This document shows, in pieces, positions 8,212 through 17,899 of a stretch of 59,007 bases of DNA. The notes beneath the pieces were generated by a model, which had not been told where the DNA came from, did not search any database, and saw nothing but the letters and a program-made list of their open reading frames with translations. This stretch comes from Flavipsychrobacter sp. (GTDB lineage Bacteria > Bacteroidota > Bacteroidia > Chitinophagales > Chitinophagaceae). Position numbers and translations under genes: made by a program. Every line of letters begins with the position of its first letter. Positions within the stretch are counted from its first letter, which is position 1. The stretch is from positions 1 to 59,007 of the forward strand of contig JANINW010000003.1 of NCBI GenBank assembly GCA_024508935.1, read 5' to 3'.

Positions 8212-9003
8212 ATGAATGATATAAATGAAGTGCATAAAGAAGCAGGGTTTACCCCTGTTGGTTCAAAACAGGAAGCGGTATTTCTGGATGGCCCTCACTC
8301 AAGGCTGAAAGAATTATCCTTCCTGTTTAAAGTTATGAGGCAGTTCATATACGGTTTACGTAAACTGCATTTTGTGGGGCCATGTGTAACCGTGTTCGGG
8401 TCCGCGCGATTTGATGAAAACCACGAGTATTATAAAATAACCCGCCAAATGGGCGGAGAAATAGCCCGTCTCGGTTTTACGATAATGACGGGCGGGGGAC
8501 CAGGAATAATGGAAGCTGCCAACCGTGGTGCCAAAGATGTAGGGGGGCGCTCAATAGGCTGCAATATTATACTTCCGCACGAACAAAAGCCCAATCCATA
8601 TTTAGACAGGTGGATAGACCTGGATTATTTCTTTGTACGAAAAACCCTGCTCAGCAAATACTCTTATGCTTTTGTGGTAATGCCGGGAGGCTATGGTACG
8701 CTTGATGAATTTTTCGAGGCCATCACGCTGATACAGACAGGCAAGTTTCAAAAATTCCCGGTTGTACTGATGGGTACTGAATATCATAAGCGGCTTTACG
8801 ACCATATACAGCATATGATAGAGCAGAAGACCATATCAGATACAGATGCGGCGCTATTCCTGTTTACCGATTCGATAGAGGAGGCTGTGGCGCATATCAG
8901 CAAATATGCAATAGAAGGTTTTGGATTGAAGAAGATCAAACATCCCAAGCCGTTCAGGCTGCTTGGAGAAAAAAGCCTGTACTCTATTATTATGGGCGAT
9001 TAA
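8212..9003 (+). CDS. LOG family protein (TIGR00730-type Rossmann fold)
   Basis: This 263-residue cytosolic protein carries the family's two signatures: GGGPGIMEAANRGA (about 95-108) and MPGGYGTLDEFFEA (about 159-172), the latter being the PGGxGTxxE nucleotide-binding/catalytic motif. Characterised members are cytokinin riboside 5'-monophosphate phosphoribohydrolases or related nucleotide 5'-monophosphate nucleosidases; older databases call them lysine decarboxylases. About 40 residues precede the core domain. Its stop codon overlaps that of the convergent pdeM gene (shared TTAA at 9000-9003). A possible -7 box TATCTTAG lies upstream near 8180. Confidence 0.9.
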   Translation: MNDINEVHKEAGFTPVGSKQEAVFLDGPHSRLKELSFLFKVMRQFIYGLRKLHFVGPCVTVFGSARFDENHEYYKITRQMGGEIARLGFTIMTGGGPGIMEAANRGAKDVGGRSIGCNIILPHEQKPNPYLDRWIDLDYFFVRKTLLSKYSYAFVVMPGGYGTLDEFFEAITLIQTGKFQKFPVVLMGTEYHKRLYDHIQHMIEQKTISDTDAALFLFTDSIEEAVAHISKYAIEGFGLKKIKHPKPFRLLGEKSLYSIIMGD

Positions 9004-9641
9004 TTCAGCTTTTTTACTTCACCGGGCAGCACAGCATATACTTTGTTGTGCTGATCCATATCCATCATATATAGTCCGGTAAGTGTGCCGAAAGCAGGCA
9101 ACAATAAGGTATTGCCGGATAAATGAAAGCAAGGCAGCCGTAACGATTGTTTTCCCATACCACGTAGTAATATGCCTGGGTGTATATGTCCTGCAATATT
9201 CAATTTGTCGTTGCCTGTTGGTTGCAAAGGCTCGTGCGAATAAATGAATGGCCCTTCTGTCAATGCTTTATCTGAAACATCGATACACAATTTGTCAAAG
9301 AACTTATAATCTATGATGTCGTGGTTGCCTTTGATAAGTGTGAAGCAAAGACCGGGATAACTTTCTACCAATGCTGCAAAAGCATGCCAGTCACTATTCA
9401 GGCTGCTATGAAACAGGTCTCCCAGGAAGTAAACTTTTTCAGGTTTTGTTTTATCCAGCAGTTTTCTCAGTTTGGTATAATCTTCAGCCTGTGATGTTGC
9501 AGGTATAGAAATGCCATGCTTGCGGAAATGACTTGCCTTGCCCAAATGCACATCTGCTATCACCAGCAAAGATTCATCGTGCTTGTATAAGGCGCGTTCC
9601 GGCAAAAAACTGAATAAGTGTCCCGCTAAAGTAACCTGCAT
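9000..9641 (-). CDS. pdeM: Ligase-associated DNA damage response endonuclease PdeM
   Basis: This is a 213-residue calcineurin-like metallophosphoesterase. Metal-binding motifs appear in order: DVHLGKASHFRKHG (about 29-42), GDLFHS, KGNHD, HEP and AGHIHPG. This set and the MQVTLAGHLFSFLPERAL start match the PdeM family (TIGR04123) of the ligase-associated DNA-repair locus. It is last in the four-gene minus-strand operon, its ATG directly following the helicase stop codon with no gap. The family is thought to act as a DNA endonuclease or phosphodiesterase alongside the ligase and exonuclease; that role comes from family context, not from this sequence. Confidence 0.92.
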   Translation of the reverse strand: MQVTLAGHLFSFLPERALYKHDESLLVIADVHLGKASHFRKHGISIPATSQAEDYTKLRKLLDKTKPEKVYFLGDLFHSSLNSDWHAFAALVESYPGLCFTLIKGNHDIIDYKFFDKLCIDVSDKALTEGPFIYSHEPLQPTGNDKLNIAGHIHPGILLRGMGKQSLRLPCFHLSGNTLLLPAFGTLTGLYMMDMDQHNKVYAVLPGEVKKLN

Positions 9642-12068
9642 TTATTGCTCCAACTGTTTTATCATCTTCTCTATCCTGTCTTCCAGTTTTTCATTGCTCA
9701 GCTTATCTCTGAACCGCTCTGTAAGTATAGGGAAGCAGAAAGGACTGAGCTGCTCAAGGTACTGAATAATTACATTTTGATGCTGCATCCGTTCCAGCGC
9801 CTCGTACATACGCATCTGCTCCATCTGGAAGGTAAATACCTCATCATATGCCTGCCTTAGCAGCAAATTATCTTTTTCGTGCTCTTCGAATACCGAAAAA
9901 AATAGTTGTGAATTTGCCTGCACATGTCTTGTTTTTACCTGCTTGCCCGGGTAGCCGGTGAATACCAGCCCTGCTATACTGGCTATATCCCTGAATTTAC
10001 GTTTGGCCATTTCACTGATGTTCACGCTTTTCTGAATATCATCGGCGAGGTTGAGGTTATCCAGCAGGTCGTTGCCCAATGCTTCCTCAATAGGTATTTC
10101 TTGGTCGCTTAGTAGTTCGAAACCATAATCATTAAATGCCAGCGAAAAGCTCATGGGGTGTACCTGCGCTATGCGATAGGCAAACAATGCCGATAAGCCT
10201 TCATGCACATTACGCCCCTCGAAGGGATAGATAAACACATGGTAACCTTCACGGGTCTTTACTTTTTCTATCAGCAGTTCTGTTTTATGCGGCAGGTGCG
10301 AGCGTCGCTGCTGTTCGTCGAACAGGCGTTCCAGTTTTTGCAGTTCAATATCTCTATGCCCTTTGTTATAATATTCATCCAGTTTGTACCGGATGGTTTT
10401 TGACAATTGCGAGGACAAAGGCATGCGGCCGCCCTGCCACGATACGGAATAGCCTTTGCTCTTGGTGCTTTTGCGCACATATACCGTCATCTCTTTGATG
10501 CGTACAAACTCTACCATGCGGCCGGCAAAGGAAAATACATCGCCCGGCTTCAGCCTTGAAACAAAATATTCTTCTACCAATCCTAGCCTGGTACCTCCAA
10601 GAAATTTTACCTGCAGCATGGAATCGCTGACAATAACACCAATGCCCAGCCGGTGGCGCATGGCCACCCGACGGCTGGTTACCTTATATAGTCCATTCTC
10701 TATTACTACTTTATGAAACTCATCGTATGCATCCAGCATTTTACCACCCTGTGTTATGAAGTCGAGACACCAGTTAAATTCTTCGCGCGTAATAGAGCTG
10801 TAGCAATGCGTCTTTATAACCTCTTCATATATTTTATCAGGAAAAAAACCTTCAGAAATAGCGAGTGTAACCAGGTATTGTATCAGTACATCGAAGGAGC
10901 GGATGTATGGAATGCGTTGCTCTATTTCGTTGTGTTTAATAGCATGGCGCAGGGCGCTTCCTTCAATTATCTCCAGCGAATGGGTGGGGAGAAAATGTAT
11001 GGTGCTTGTTGCGCCCGGCTGGTGCCCACTTCGTCCTGCGCGCTGCATAAAGCGCGCCACGCCTTTTGCTGAACCTATTTGTATAACGGTATCCACTGGG
11101 CGGAAATCGACACCAAGGTCCAGGCTGCTGGTACATACAACGGCCTTCAGTGTGCCATTGTGCAGCGCGTTTTCCACCCATTGCCGTATCTCCTCGCTCA
11201 ACGAACCGTGGTGTAATGCTATAATGCCTGCCAGCGAAGGGTCTTCCTGCAGCAGGCGCTGGTACCATATTTCGCACTGCGAGCGTGTATTGGTGAATAT
11301 GAGTGTAGAACTGCTTTTGTGTATCACATCCAGTACTTTGGGCAGCATAGTAATGCCTAAATGACCGGCCCATGGATATTTCTCTATCACATCGGGCAAG
11401 AAGGTTTCGACCACTATCTTCTTTTCGATCTTTGCCCTGACGAGGGTTTGCTTTACATCGTCACTACCCAGTAGTATATCTTTTGCCTCTTCAAGATTGC
11501 CTATTGTGGCAGATATGCCCCATACTTTAAGTTTAGGGTTAATAGCTTTCAAACGAGATAAAGCTAATTCTATGAGTACGCCTCTTTTGTTGCCCAGCAG
11601 CTCATGCCATTCGTCTACTACTACAAACTGCAGGTTTTTAAACATGCTTTCATAGCCTTTTTGCGCCAGCAGCAAATGCACACTTTCAGGTGTGGTGATG
11701 AGCGCATGGGGCATATTTTTTTTCTGCTGTGTGCGTTCCTTTACACTGGTGTCGCCGGTGCGCATGCCTATGGTGTAGTTGGCACCCAGGTCTGCGCTTA
11801 CGCGCTGTGTAGCGTTGAGAATTTCTTTTGATAAAGCACGCAATGGCGTTATCCATAAACAGTGCAGCCCCGGCGGCTGCTTTTTCTTATTCAGGTAGTC
11901 TTGCAGTATGCCGAACCAGAGTGCATAGGTTTTGCCATAACCTGTAGGTGCATTCAGCAGTCCTGAATAGCCTTTGCCGATGGCATCCCAGCATTTCTCC
12001 TGGAACTCGTGTGGCTGCCAGTCTTTTGATCTGAACCAGTCTTGTGCTATTGTATGGCCCGCTTTCAA
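9642..12068 (-). CDS. Ligase-associated DEXH-box helicase (Lhr-like)
   Basis: This is an 808-residue superfamily 2 helicase of the TIGR04121 type. Visible motifs are Walker A NAPTGYGKT (about 39-47), motif II VDEWHE, motif III SATIGN, and motif VI QRAGRSGH in the second RecA domain. A winged-helix and Lhr-core-like region follows. The start is a TTG at 12068, placed immediately after the ligase stop codon; the next in-frame ATG is about 100 residues inside the helicase core and would delete Walker A. The protein probably unwinds DNA for the ligase-exonuclease repair set. Gene spacing of 0 bp on both sides indicates strict co-expression. Confidence 0.93.
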   Translation of the reverse strand: MKAGHTIAQDWFRSKDWQPHEFQEKCWDAIGKGYSGLLNAPTGYGKTYALWFGILQDYLNKKKQPPGLHCLWITPLRALSKEILNATQRVSADLGANYTIGMRTGDTSVKERTQQKKNMPHALITTPESVHLLLAQKGYESMFKNLQFVVVDEWHELLGNKRGVLIELALSRLKAINPKLKVWGISATIGNLEEAKDILLGSDDVKQTLVRAKIEKKIVVETFLPDVIEKYPWAGHLGITMLPKVLDVIHKSSSTLIFTNTRSQCEIWYQRLLQEDPSLAGIIALHHGSLSEEIRQWVENALHNGTLKAVVCTSSLDLGVDFRPVDTVIQIGSAKGVARFMQRAGRSGHQPGATSTIHFLPTHSLEIIEGSALRHAIKHNEIEQRIPYIRSFDVLIQYLVTLAISEGFFPDKIYEEVIKTHCYSSITREEFNWCLDFITQGGKMLDAYDEFHKVVIENGLYKVTSRRVAMRHRLGIGVIVSDSMLQVKFLGGTRLGLVEEYFVSRLKPGDVFSFAGRMVEFVRIKEMTVYVRKSTKSKGYSVSWQGGRMPLSSQLSKTIRYKLDEYYNKGHRDIELQKLERLFDEQQRRSHLPHKTELLIEKVKTREGYHVFIYPFEGRNVHEGLSALFAYRIAQVHPMSFSLAFNDYGFELLSDQEIPIEEALGNDLLDNLNLADDIQKSVNISEMAKRKFRDIASIAGLVFTGYPGKQVKTRHVQANSQLFFSVFEEHEKDNLLLRQAYDEVFTFQMEQMRMYEALERMQHQNVIIQYLEQLSPFCFPILTERFRDKLSNEKLEDRIEKMIKQLEQ

Positions 12069-13667
12069 CTATTGTACATTTAGCAATTCCAGAAGATCGT
12101 CTTTTGTGTTGGCTTCTTTCGCGGTTTTATCCTGCCGCCAGCGCAATATACGTGGAAAGCGCAATGCTACGCCCGATTTGTGCCGTGGTGAAGGGTTGAT
12201 ACCCTCAAACCCCAGTTCAAATACGAGCTCCGGTATCACGCTTCTTACGGGCCCAAATTTATCTAATGTGTTTTTCTTTATCCATGCATCTACCTGCAGC
12301 AGTTCCTTATCTGTAAGCCCCGAATATGCTTTGGTAAATGGCACTAATTCTTCGCCATCCCATACGGCAAATGTAAAATCTGTATAAAGGTTTGCCCGCC
12401 GGCCATGCCCCCGCTGGGCATATATCAACACGCCGTCTACACTGTACGGGTCTACCTTCCATTTCCACCATTCGCCACGGCGGCGCCCGGTTTTGTAAGT
12501 GCTGCTTTTTAATTTCAGCATCAGGCCCTCGCAATTCAATTCGCGCGAACGGAGCCGTTCATCTGCCACCTGCACCCAGCTATGGCACTCCACAATCGGC
12601 GAAAGCACCAATGGAAGGTGATTATGCAATTTGCCGGTTTCTTCAAGTAAAGTCTCCAGCCGTTTTCTCCGTACCTGCATGGGCTGTTCACGTATGTCTT
12701 CACCGTTCTCTTCCAGCAGGTCATAGCATATCATCATCAGCGGCGCCTCCTGCAAAGCTTTCTTGGTAACATTCTTTCGACCTATACGGGTTTGCATTAC
12801 ATGAAAGGGCAGTACTTCCCCGTTTTTCATAGGCAATATCTCCCCATCTATCACTGTGCCATTGGGTAGCACGTCTGCCAGCGGATGAAATTCTATGAAT
12901 TTATCCGTCATCAGGTCTTCACCACGGCTCCATACAAAAAGCTGGTTGTCGCGCACAATCAGTTGCCCACGTATGCCATCATATTTTCGTTCTATCTGCC
13001 AATTACTTACCGCGCCAAGTTCATCGACCGGCGTGTCCAGTGCATAAGCCAGGTAAAAAGGGTAGGGTCGGCTTATGTCATCGTTTACGTCTGTTTGGGC
13101 AAGTAATTCTTTCACACTGGTATGCCTGGCATCCCATTTGCCAATGATGCGGTGCGCTACAATATTTTCATGTATATCATAAAACTTAGCAAGGGCCTTT
13201 ATAACTATCTTATCCGATACCCCCATTCTGAACCCGCCTGTTATCAGTTTGTTGAATACGAATAATTCCGTGCCGTTCAGTTGCCGCCACATATTCAATA
13301 TGTATGCTTTTCGCTCCGCTTCATCTTTTCCATCAAGATCTATGAGCGCATCAATAATCGAGTGTAACCGGTAATCGTTATGCAGGCTGTTTTTTGGCAA
13401 GAGCAGTGTAATGGTTTCTGCAAGGTCGCCGACAATATGATAAGACTCTTCCAGCAACCATTGAGGGATATTGCTCATCTCCACGCTCCAGTCGCGCAAT
13501 TCTCCGCTACGCACGGTACGTTTAGGGCGTTTATGCGTAAGCAGGGCCACGCACCACGCAATATCCTTATCGTCGGCTATGGAGAAATAATGCACGAGTG
13601 CATCTATCTTCTCATTGGTAGAAGTGGTTTGGTCTATACGGGTAAATAATTCGCTAAATGCCTTCAT
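12069..13667 (-). CDS. ATP-dependent DNA ligase (ligase-associated repair type)
   Basis: This is a 532-residue ATP-dependent DNA ligase (TIGR04120 type). The N-terminal DNA-binding region (about 1-200) precedes the nucleotidyltransferase core, where the adenylated lysine is K228 in ERKYDGIRG. Later motifs include DGEILP, EGLMLK and WWKWK. The C-terminal OB domain ends with ALRFPRILRWR. The ATG at 13667 (MKAFSELF) is preferred over the in-frame start at 13700 because it limits the overlap with the exonuclease gene to 14 bp and gives a normal family start. It would seal DNA ends in the repair pathway shared with its operon partners. Confidence 0.93.
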   Translation of the reverse strand: MKAFSELFTRIDQTTSTNEKIDALVHYFSIADDKDIAWCVALLTHKRPKRTVRSGELRDWSVEMSNIPQWLLEESYHIVGDLAETITLLLPKNSLHNDYRLHSIIDALIDLDGKDEAERKAYILNMWRQLNGTELFVFNKLITGGFRMGVSDKIVIKALAKFYDIHENIVAHRIIGKWDARHTSVKELLAQTDVNDDISRPYPFYLAYALDTPVDELGAVSNWQIERKYDGIRGQLIVRDNQLFVWSRGEDLMTDKFIEFHPLADVLPNGTVIDGEILPMKNGEVLPFHVMQTRIGRKNVTKKALQEAPLMMICYDLLEENGEDIREQPMQVRRKRLETLLEETGKLHNHLPLVLSPIVECHSWVQVADERLRSRELNCEGLMLKLKSSTYKTGRRRGEWWKWKVDPYSVDGVLIYAQRGHGRRANLYTDFTFAVWDGEELVPFTKAYSGLTDKELLQVDAWIKKNTLDKFGPVRSVIPELVFELGFEGINPSPRHKSGVALRFPRILRWRQDKTAKEANTKDDLLELLNVQ

Positions 13668-14688
13668 CTGCCTGCTGTTCTTTTGTAATATCTGTTTCAC
13701 CTTCTACCTGTTCACCGGTATATAATGTTTCTACTTCTGTGGCATTGAGCCCGTATTCAGTTTGCAGCCATTTAGCATAGATGGACTTGTAGCCATGTGT
13801 TACATAAATGTTTTCAGCACCGGTGGCTTTAACTGCTGTATTTAATTGTGCCCAGTCGCAATGGTCTGACATGATGAAGCCCCTGTCGGCACCACGGCGG
13901 CGCCTGGCACCACGCAATTGCATCCATCCACTGCATATGGCTAATTTGTAAGGAGACAGCTTTTTCAGCCAGGGTGTATTATCGGCAGAAGGCGGGGCAA
14001 TGATCATAGCGCCTTGTATATCCTTAGTATTTATCGAAGCATCAATTCTTTTTGCAAGTGGCAGCTTTCCTATTTGTTGTTCATACAGTTTGTTGATATT
14101 ATCTACAGCGCCATGTGTATATATATCGCCTATGGAAACATCCAGTTTGTTTATGACACGTTGCGCCTTGCCGAGTGCATAGGCCAGGATAACCGAATTC
14201 TTCCCTTCCTCTTTATTTTGCCGCCACCAGGCATTTATATCATCGTGTACGGTATCTACATCCGGGAAATTGTATATGGGAAGGCCAAAAGTGCTTTCAG
14301 TAATAAAATGATGGCAGGGTACCAGTTCGAAAGGAGTAGAGATGTGGTCGTTTTGCAGTTTGTAATCACCACTCACTACCCATACCTCACTTTTGTATTC
14401 CAGTCTTACCTGTGCAGAACCCCATATATGCCCCGCCGGGTGCAGGCTGATACGTACGCCGTTCATTTCGAATAATTCCCCGTAATCCACACCCTGTATG
14501 CTGATGTCCTGCCCCAGGCGGTAACGTAACACAGGGATGGTATTGTGCACCGCCAGGTAGTGCTTCATGCCCCAGCGGGCGTGGTCTGAATGGGCATGGG
14601 TTATGATGGCTTTATCTACCGGCTTCCATGGGTCTATATATACATTGGCCTGTTTGCAATAAATACCATTATCATCGAAACTGAGCAT
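13654..14688 (-). CDS. Ligase-associated DNA exonuclease (MBL fold)
   Basis: This is a 344-residue metallo-beta-lactamase-fold nuclease, TIGR04122 type, related to SNM1/Artemis and CPSF enzymes. The metal-binding motif THAHSDHAR lies at about residues 29-37, followed by HPAGHIWGSAQ and VSGDYK, and a C-terminal VTHGYK. It is the first gene of the operon, so the likely order of expression is exonuclease, ligase, helicase, PdeM. It is expected to trim DNA ends before ligation; this is family knowledge. The last 14 bp overlap the ligase gene. The operon's promoter would lie in the 52 bp shared with the divergent M28 peptidase gene. Confidence 0.92.
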   Translation of the reverse strand: MLSFDDNGIYCKQANVYIDPWKPVDKAIITHAHSDHARWGMKHYLAVHNTIPVLRYRLGQDISIQGVDYGELFEMNGVRISLHPAGHIWGSAQVRLEYKSEVWVVSGDYKLQNDHISTPFELVPCHHFITESTFGLPIYNFPDVDTVHDDINAWWRQNKEEGKNSVILAYALGKAQRVINKLDVSIGDIYTHGAVDNINKLYEQQIGKLPLAKRIDASINTKDIQGAMIIAPPSADNTPWLKKLSPYKLAICSGWMQLRGARRRRGADRGFIMSDHCDWAQLNTAVKATGAENIYVTHGYKSIYAKWLQTEYGLNATEVETLYTGEQVEGETDITKEQQADEGI

Positions 14689-14712
14689 ACACTAATTTAC
14701 TGGCTATTTAAC

Positions 14713-14720
14713 TAATTTTA
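14713..14720 (+). promoter_or_regulatory. Possible -7 box of the M28 peptidase gene
   Basis: TAATTTTA matches TAnnTTT(G/A) 20 bp before the ATG. No convincing -33 box is seen, and the intergenic space is only 52 bp. Confidence 0.35.
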
Positions 14721-14740
14721 GGTGTAACAATCATTGCGCT

Positions 14741-16474
14741 ATGAAGAAACAACTACTGCTGGTTTTTTGTTTTGTGAACTTCACGGTTTCCTGTGCTTTT
14801 TCACAAACAAATATCCTGTCTACCAATGCTGCCGCAGAACTGGTAATGCAGGGCAATTATGCCCCGGCTGCTTACCAGGCCAGTGTAGTAATTAAAGACC
14901 CCACGGTCATCAGCAATGATATACTTGCCAGGGTATCGCCCGATTCGCTGCATGCATACCTGGAAGTATTGCGTACATTCAAGAATCGCAACTCAGCTTC
15001 AGATACCATGTCTGCTACCAGGGGTATAGGTGCCGCCCGCAGCTGGATCTATTCTAAGTTCCAGCAATTCAGTAGCCAGAACGAAAATAGGCTATTAGCA
15101 TCCTACCTCCAATTCGACCAGGCTATATGTACCATGGGCAGGCATAAAAATGTGATGGCTGTGTTACCGGGTACGGATACGGCAGATAAATCTATCATAA
15201 TAATAGAAGCCCATATGGACAGCCGCTGTGCCGATGTTTGTGATACCGCCTGCCTGGCAGAGGGCATGGAAGATAATGGCAGCGGTACGGCCCTGGTAAT
15301 GGAACTGGCCAGGGTGATGAGTAAATATAGTTTTAACCATACTATTGTATTCACAACGGTAACTGCTGAAGAACAAGGACTGGATGGATCTATTGCCTTT
15401 GCCAAATACGTACAGCAAAAAGGAATAAAAGTAAAAGCTGCGCTGAATAATGACGTGATTGGCGGTATTATCTGCGGTAAAACTTCCTCACCACCCAGCT
15501 GCCCGGGCCTCAATAATATAGACAGTACCCAGGTGCGCCTGTTCTCTTTTGGCGGCTTTAATTCATTCCATAAAGGTTTATCGCGTTATATTAAGCTGGA
15601 ATACAAAGAGATGATATTCCCGCATGCTGCTGTGCCTATGACTGTTACAATTATGTCTGCAGAAGACCGCACCGGCCGCAGTGGCGATCATATTCCGTTC
15701 AGGCAATTCGGTTACCCCGCCATGCGTTTTACATCGGCCAACGAACATGGCGATGCGAATGTAACGGCCGCAGGTTATGACGACCGCCAGCATACATCTG
15801 CTGATGTGCTGGGTGTGGATACCGATGGCGATACCATACTGGATAGTTTTTTTGTAGACTTTAATTACCTGGCGCGGAATACAGTTATCAACGGTAATGC
15901 TGCCGCTATGATAGCATTGAGCCCTGTAACACCGGATTTTGTGGTAAACGGCTGGAACCCTAACCGTGTTGATGTGCAGATCACCGACCAGAAACAGTAC
16001 AATAGCTACAGGGTAGGCGTGCGTACTACTTCTAATGATTGGGATTCGGTATATACCATTAACGGAGGCTATAGTCTCAGCATACCAGTTGCCACAGGCC
16101 CTTATATAATCAGTGTAGCATCGGTAGATGATAAAGGTGTGGAAAGCCTTTTTTCGAGGGAGTGGATGGTAGTGACCGGTGTTGATAAAACAGCGGCACA
16201 GCAAAACCTCGACCTGCTGCAGAACAGGCCTAACCCGGCTGATGAGGCAACTATCATCTCTGTTAAGGTCAATAATTTTTTCAGCTATAAAGAAGCATTT
16301 ATAAGTATTACAGATATTGCCGGCAAGGAAGTAAAGCGTATACCTATTGTTTTAAAACCCGGTGTAAACGAAGTGTTGTACGACCACGGGTATAATATGG
16401 CCGGTACTTATATTTATACCTTGGTGGTAGATGGTAAACAGCAGCAATCTAAAAAAATGCAGTTTATAAATTAA
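14741..16474 (+). CDS. T9SS-secreted M28 family metallopeptidase
   Basis: This is a 577-residue secreted zinc peptidase. A signal peptide covers about 1-22 (ending AFSQ). The M28 (aminopeptidase Y/glutamate carboxypeptidase-like) domain shows its metal ligands and catalytic residues: EAHMDS (about 155-160), MEDNGSGTA (about 175-183), TAEEQG (about 208-213) and a distal HTSAD (about 351-355). An Fn3-like segment (about 390-480) follows, then a T9SS sorting domain starting LQNRPNPADEA (about 490-577). It probably trims peptides outside the cell or on its surface. Unlike the beta-helix genes it has no TTAA array upstream. Confidence 0.92.
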   Translation: MKKQLLLVFCFVNFTVSCAFSQTNILSTNAAAELVMQGNYAPAAYQASVVIKDPTVISNDILARVSPDSLHAYLEVLRTFKNRNSASDTMSATRGIGAARSWIYSKFQQFSSQNENRLLASYLQFDQAICTMGRHKNVMAVLPGTDTADKSIIIIEAHMDSRCADVCDTACLAEGMEDNGSGTALVMELARVMSKYSFNHTIVFTTVTAEEQGLDGSIAFAKYVQQKGIKVKAALNNDVIGGIICGKTSSPPSCPGLNNIDSTQVRLFSFGGFNSFHKGLSRYIKLEYKEMIFPHAAVPMTVTIMSAEDRTGRSGDHIPFRQFGYPAMRFTSANEHGDANVTAAGYDDRQHTSADVLGVDTDGDTILDSFFVDFNYLARNTVINGNAAAMIALSPVTPDFVVNGWNPNRVDVQITDQKQYNSYRVGVRTTSNDWDSVYTINGGYSLSIPVATGPYIISVASVDDKGVESLFSREWMVVTGVDKTAAQQNLDLLQNRPNPADEATIISVKVNNFFSYKEAFISITDIAGKEVKRIPIVLKPGVNEVLYDHGYNMAGTYIYTLVVDGKQQQSKKMQFIN

Positions 16475-16519
16475 GCACCAGGTCAATAGGTACTGAAGCA
16501 GGCATTTGCCGTATATCTC

Positions 16520-16527
16520 TATCTTTG
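16520..16527 (+). promoter_or_regulatory. -7 box of the GT-C-like gene pair
   Basis: TATCTTTG is an exact TAnnTTTG match, 22 bp before the GTG start at 16550. No -33 TTTG is seen at the usual distance. Confidence 0.5.
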
Positions 16528-16549
16528 ACTTTATACTACAAATTTCTAA

Positions 16550-17899
16550 GTGTTTAAAAATACCCGGCAGTCAGACAGGCGATTTTTGCTGGCTATGTTT
16601 ATAGCTCATGCTGTCTTTTTTTTACTGGCGCTGCATTACAAGCGCATTTATAACGGTGATTCGGCCGAGTATATTTATATGGCGCTGAATATAAAGCATA
16701 GCGGATGGTTTTATAGCGGCAACCCCGTTTTGCCTGTCAATATAGATTATCTCACATTGCGTCCGCCGGGTTACCCATTATTCCTGTTGGCTGTATATAT
16801 GTTCGCTGTAAATAACTGGGTAGTCCTGTTTTTGCAGAACCTTATCTCGATAGTTAACACCTATATGCTGCGCCATACCATGCAAAGGTTGGGCTATGAT
16901 ACGCGGTACGATTGGTTACTGGTATTGTTTATTATTGCGTATCCATCACAGTTTATCAATGCTAACCTAATTGCACCCGATATACTGCTGCAGACGTTTG
17001 TATTGCTTTATACCAGGCATTTTATTGCACTCGTGCTTGATAAAAAAATAAGTAACGCCTACCTGATGGCTGTGGCATTGATAGTTGGGTTATTTGTAAA
17101 ACCTGTGCTATACCCGTTTGTATATATTCACATCATAGTATTGATAGTAGTAGCCATAAGCAGTAAACTGAAATTTCAAAAGCTGTTGGCTGCAATGTTA
17201 TTGCCGCTGCTGGCGGTGTGCCTGTACAGTGGCTGGAATTACCACCGCACCGGCAAATATCATTTTTCCAGCATCCAGTCTTTCAATGCCATATTCTACT
17301 ACCAGTACTTCTTTTCGGCGCGGGAAGATGAGCAGGCAGGTAAATCATTTCTGGAAAAAGAACGCGCTAAAATAGTGGCGCTGCCCGGTTTTTCGCAACA
17401 GTATGATTATGCCAACCAGCGCGGGATGCAGTTGCTTAAAGATAACGCCGCAGCATACATACCCTTTCACTTAAAGCATAGTGCTAAGCTGTTGATAGAC
17501 CCAGGTAAAGGCGAATTGGATATGTTCAGGAACAGACTCACGCTGGATATTCTCTATAAGCATAAAACGAAAAGCTTTTCTGAGATGCTGAAACAAGGAG
17601 ATGCCAAGGCATTGAAAAAATATATAACAGCCAATCCGGTGCTTTTTATCGCTATTGCTATTCTGATGTTTAATATCTTACGACTGGCAGGCCTTGTATA
17701 TTTCCTGGGTAATAGCAGAACTGCAGTTATAATAAGGTTGTTCATTGGTGGCCTGGTGGCTTATTTCATATTGCTGACCGGCCCTATTGGCAGTCCGCGT
17801 TATTTTATACCGGTATCATTAATTGCCATTGGCTGTGCTGTCATGGGTTTCCAGTTTTATAAAGAACGTAGTAATAAAAAAATAAAGGCTATAAGCTGA
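16550..17899 (+). CDS. GT-C-like integral membrane protein (family 39-related)
   Basis: This is a 449-residue polytopic membrane protein with about ten hydrophobic helices. The first loop holds YNGDSAEYIYMA and LRPPGYPLFLL, a pattern typical of ArnT/PMT-like GT-C glycosyltransferases that use lipid-linked sugars, where the acidic residue of the first loop is catalytic. It starts with GTG at 16550, preceded by a good -7 box; the next ATG (16595) would remove the positively charged N-terminal tail. Its TGA overlaps the ATG of the next gene (TGATG), so the two are translationally coupled. The substrate is unknown. Confidence 0.8.
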   Translation: MFKNTRQSDRRFLLAMFIAHAVFFLLALHYKRIYNGDSAEYIYMALNIKHSGWFYSGNPVLPVNIDYLTLRPPGYPLFLLAVYMFAVNNWVVLFLQNLISIVNTYMLRHTMQRLGYDTRYDWLLVLFIIAYPSQFINANLIAPDILLQTFVLLYTRHFIALVLDKKISNAYLMAVALIVGLFVKPVLYPFVYIHIIVLIVVAISSKLKFQKLLAAMLLPLLAVCLYSGWNYHRTGKYHFSSIQSFNAIFYYQYFFSAREDEQAGKSFLEKERAKIVALPGFSQQYDYANQRGMQLLKDNAAAYIPFHLKHSAKLLIDPGKGELDMFRNRLTLDILYKHKTKSFSEMLKQGDAKALKKYITANPVLFIAIAILMFNILRLAGLVYFLGNSRTAVIIRLFIGGLVAYFILLTGPIGSPRYFIPVSLIAIGCAVMGFQFYKERSNKKIKAIS

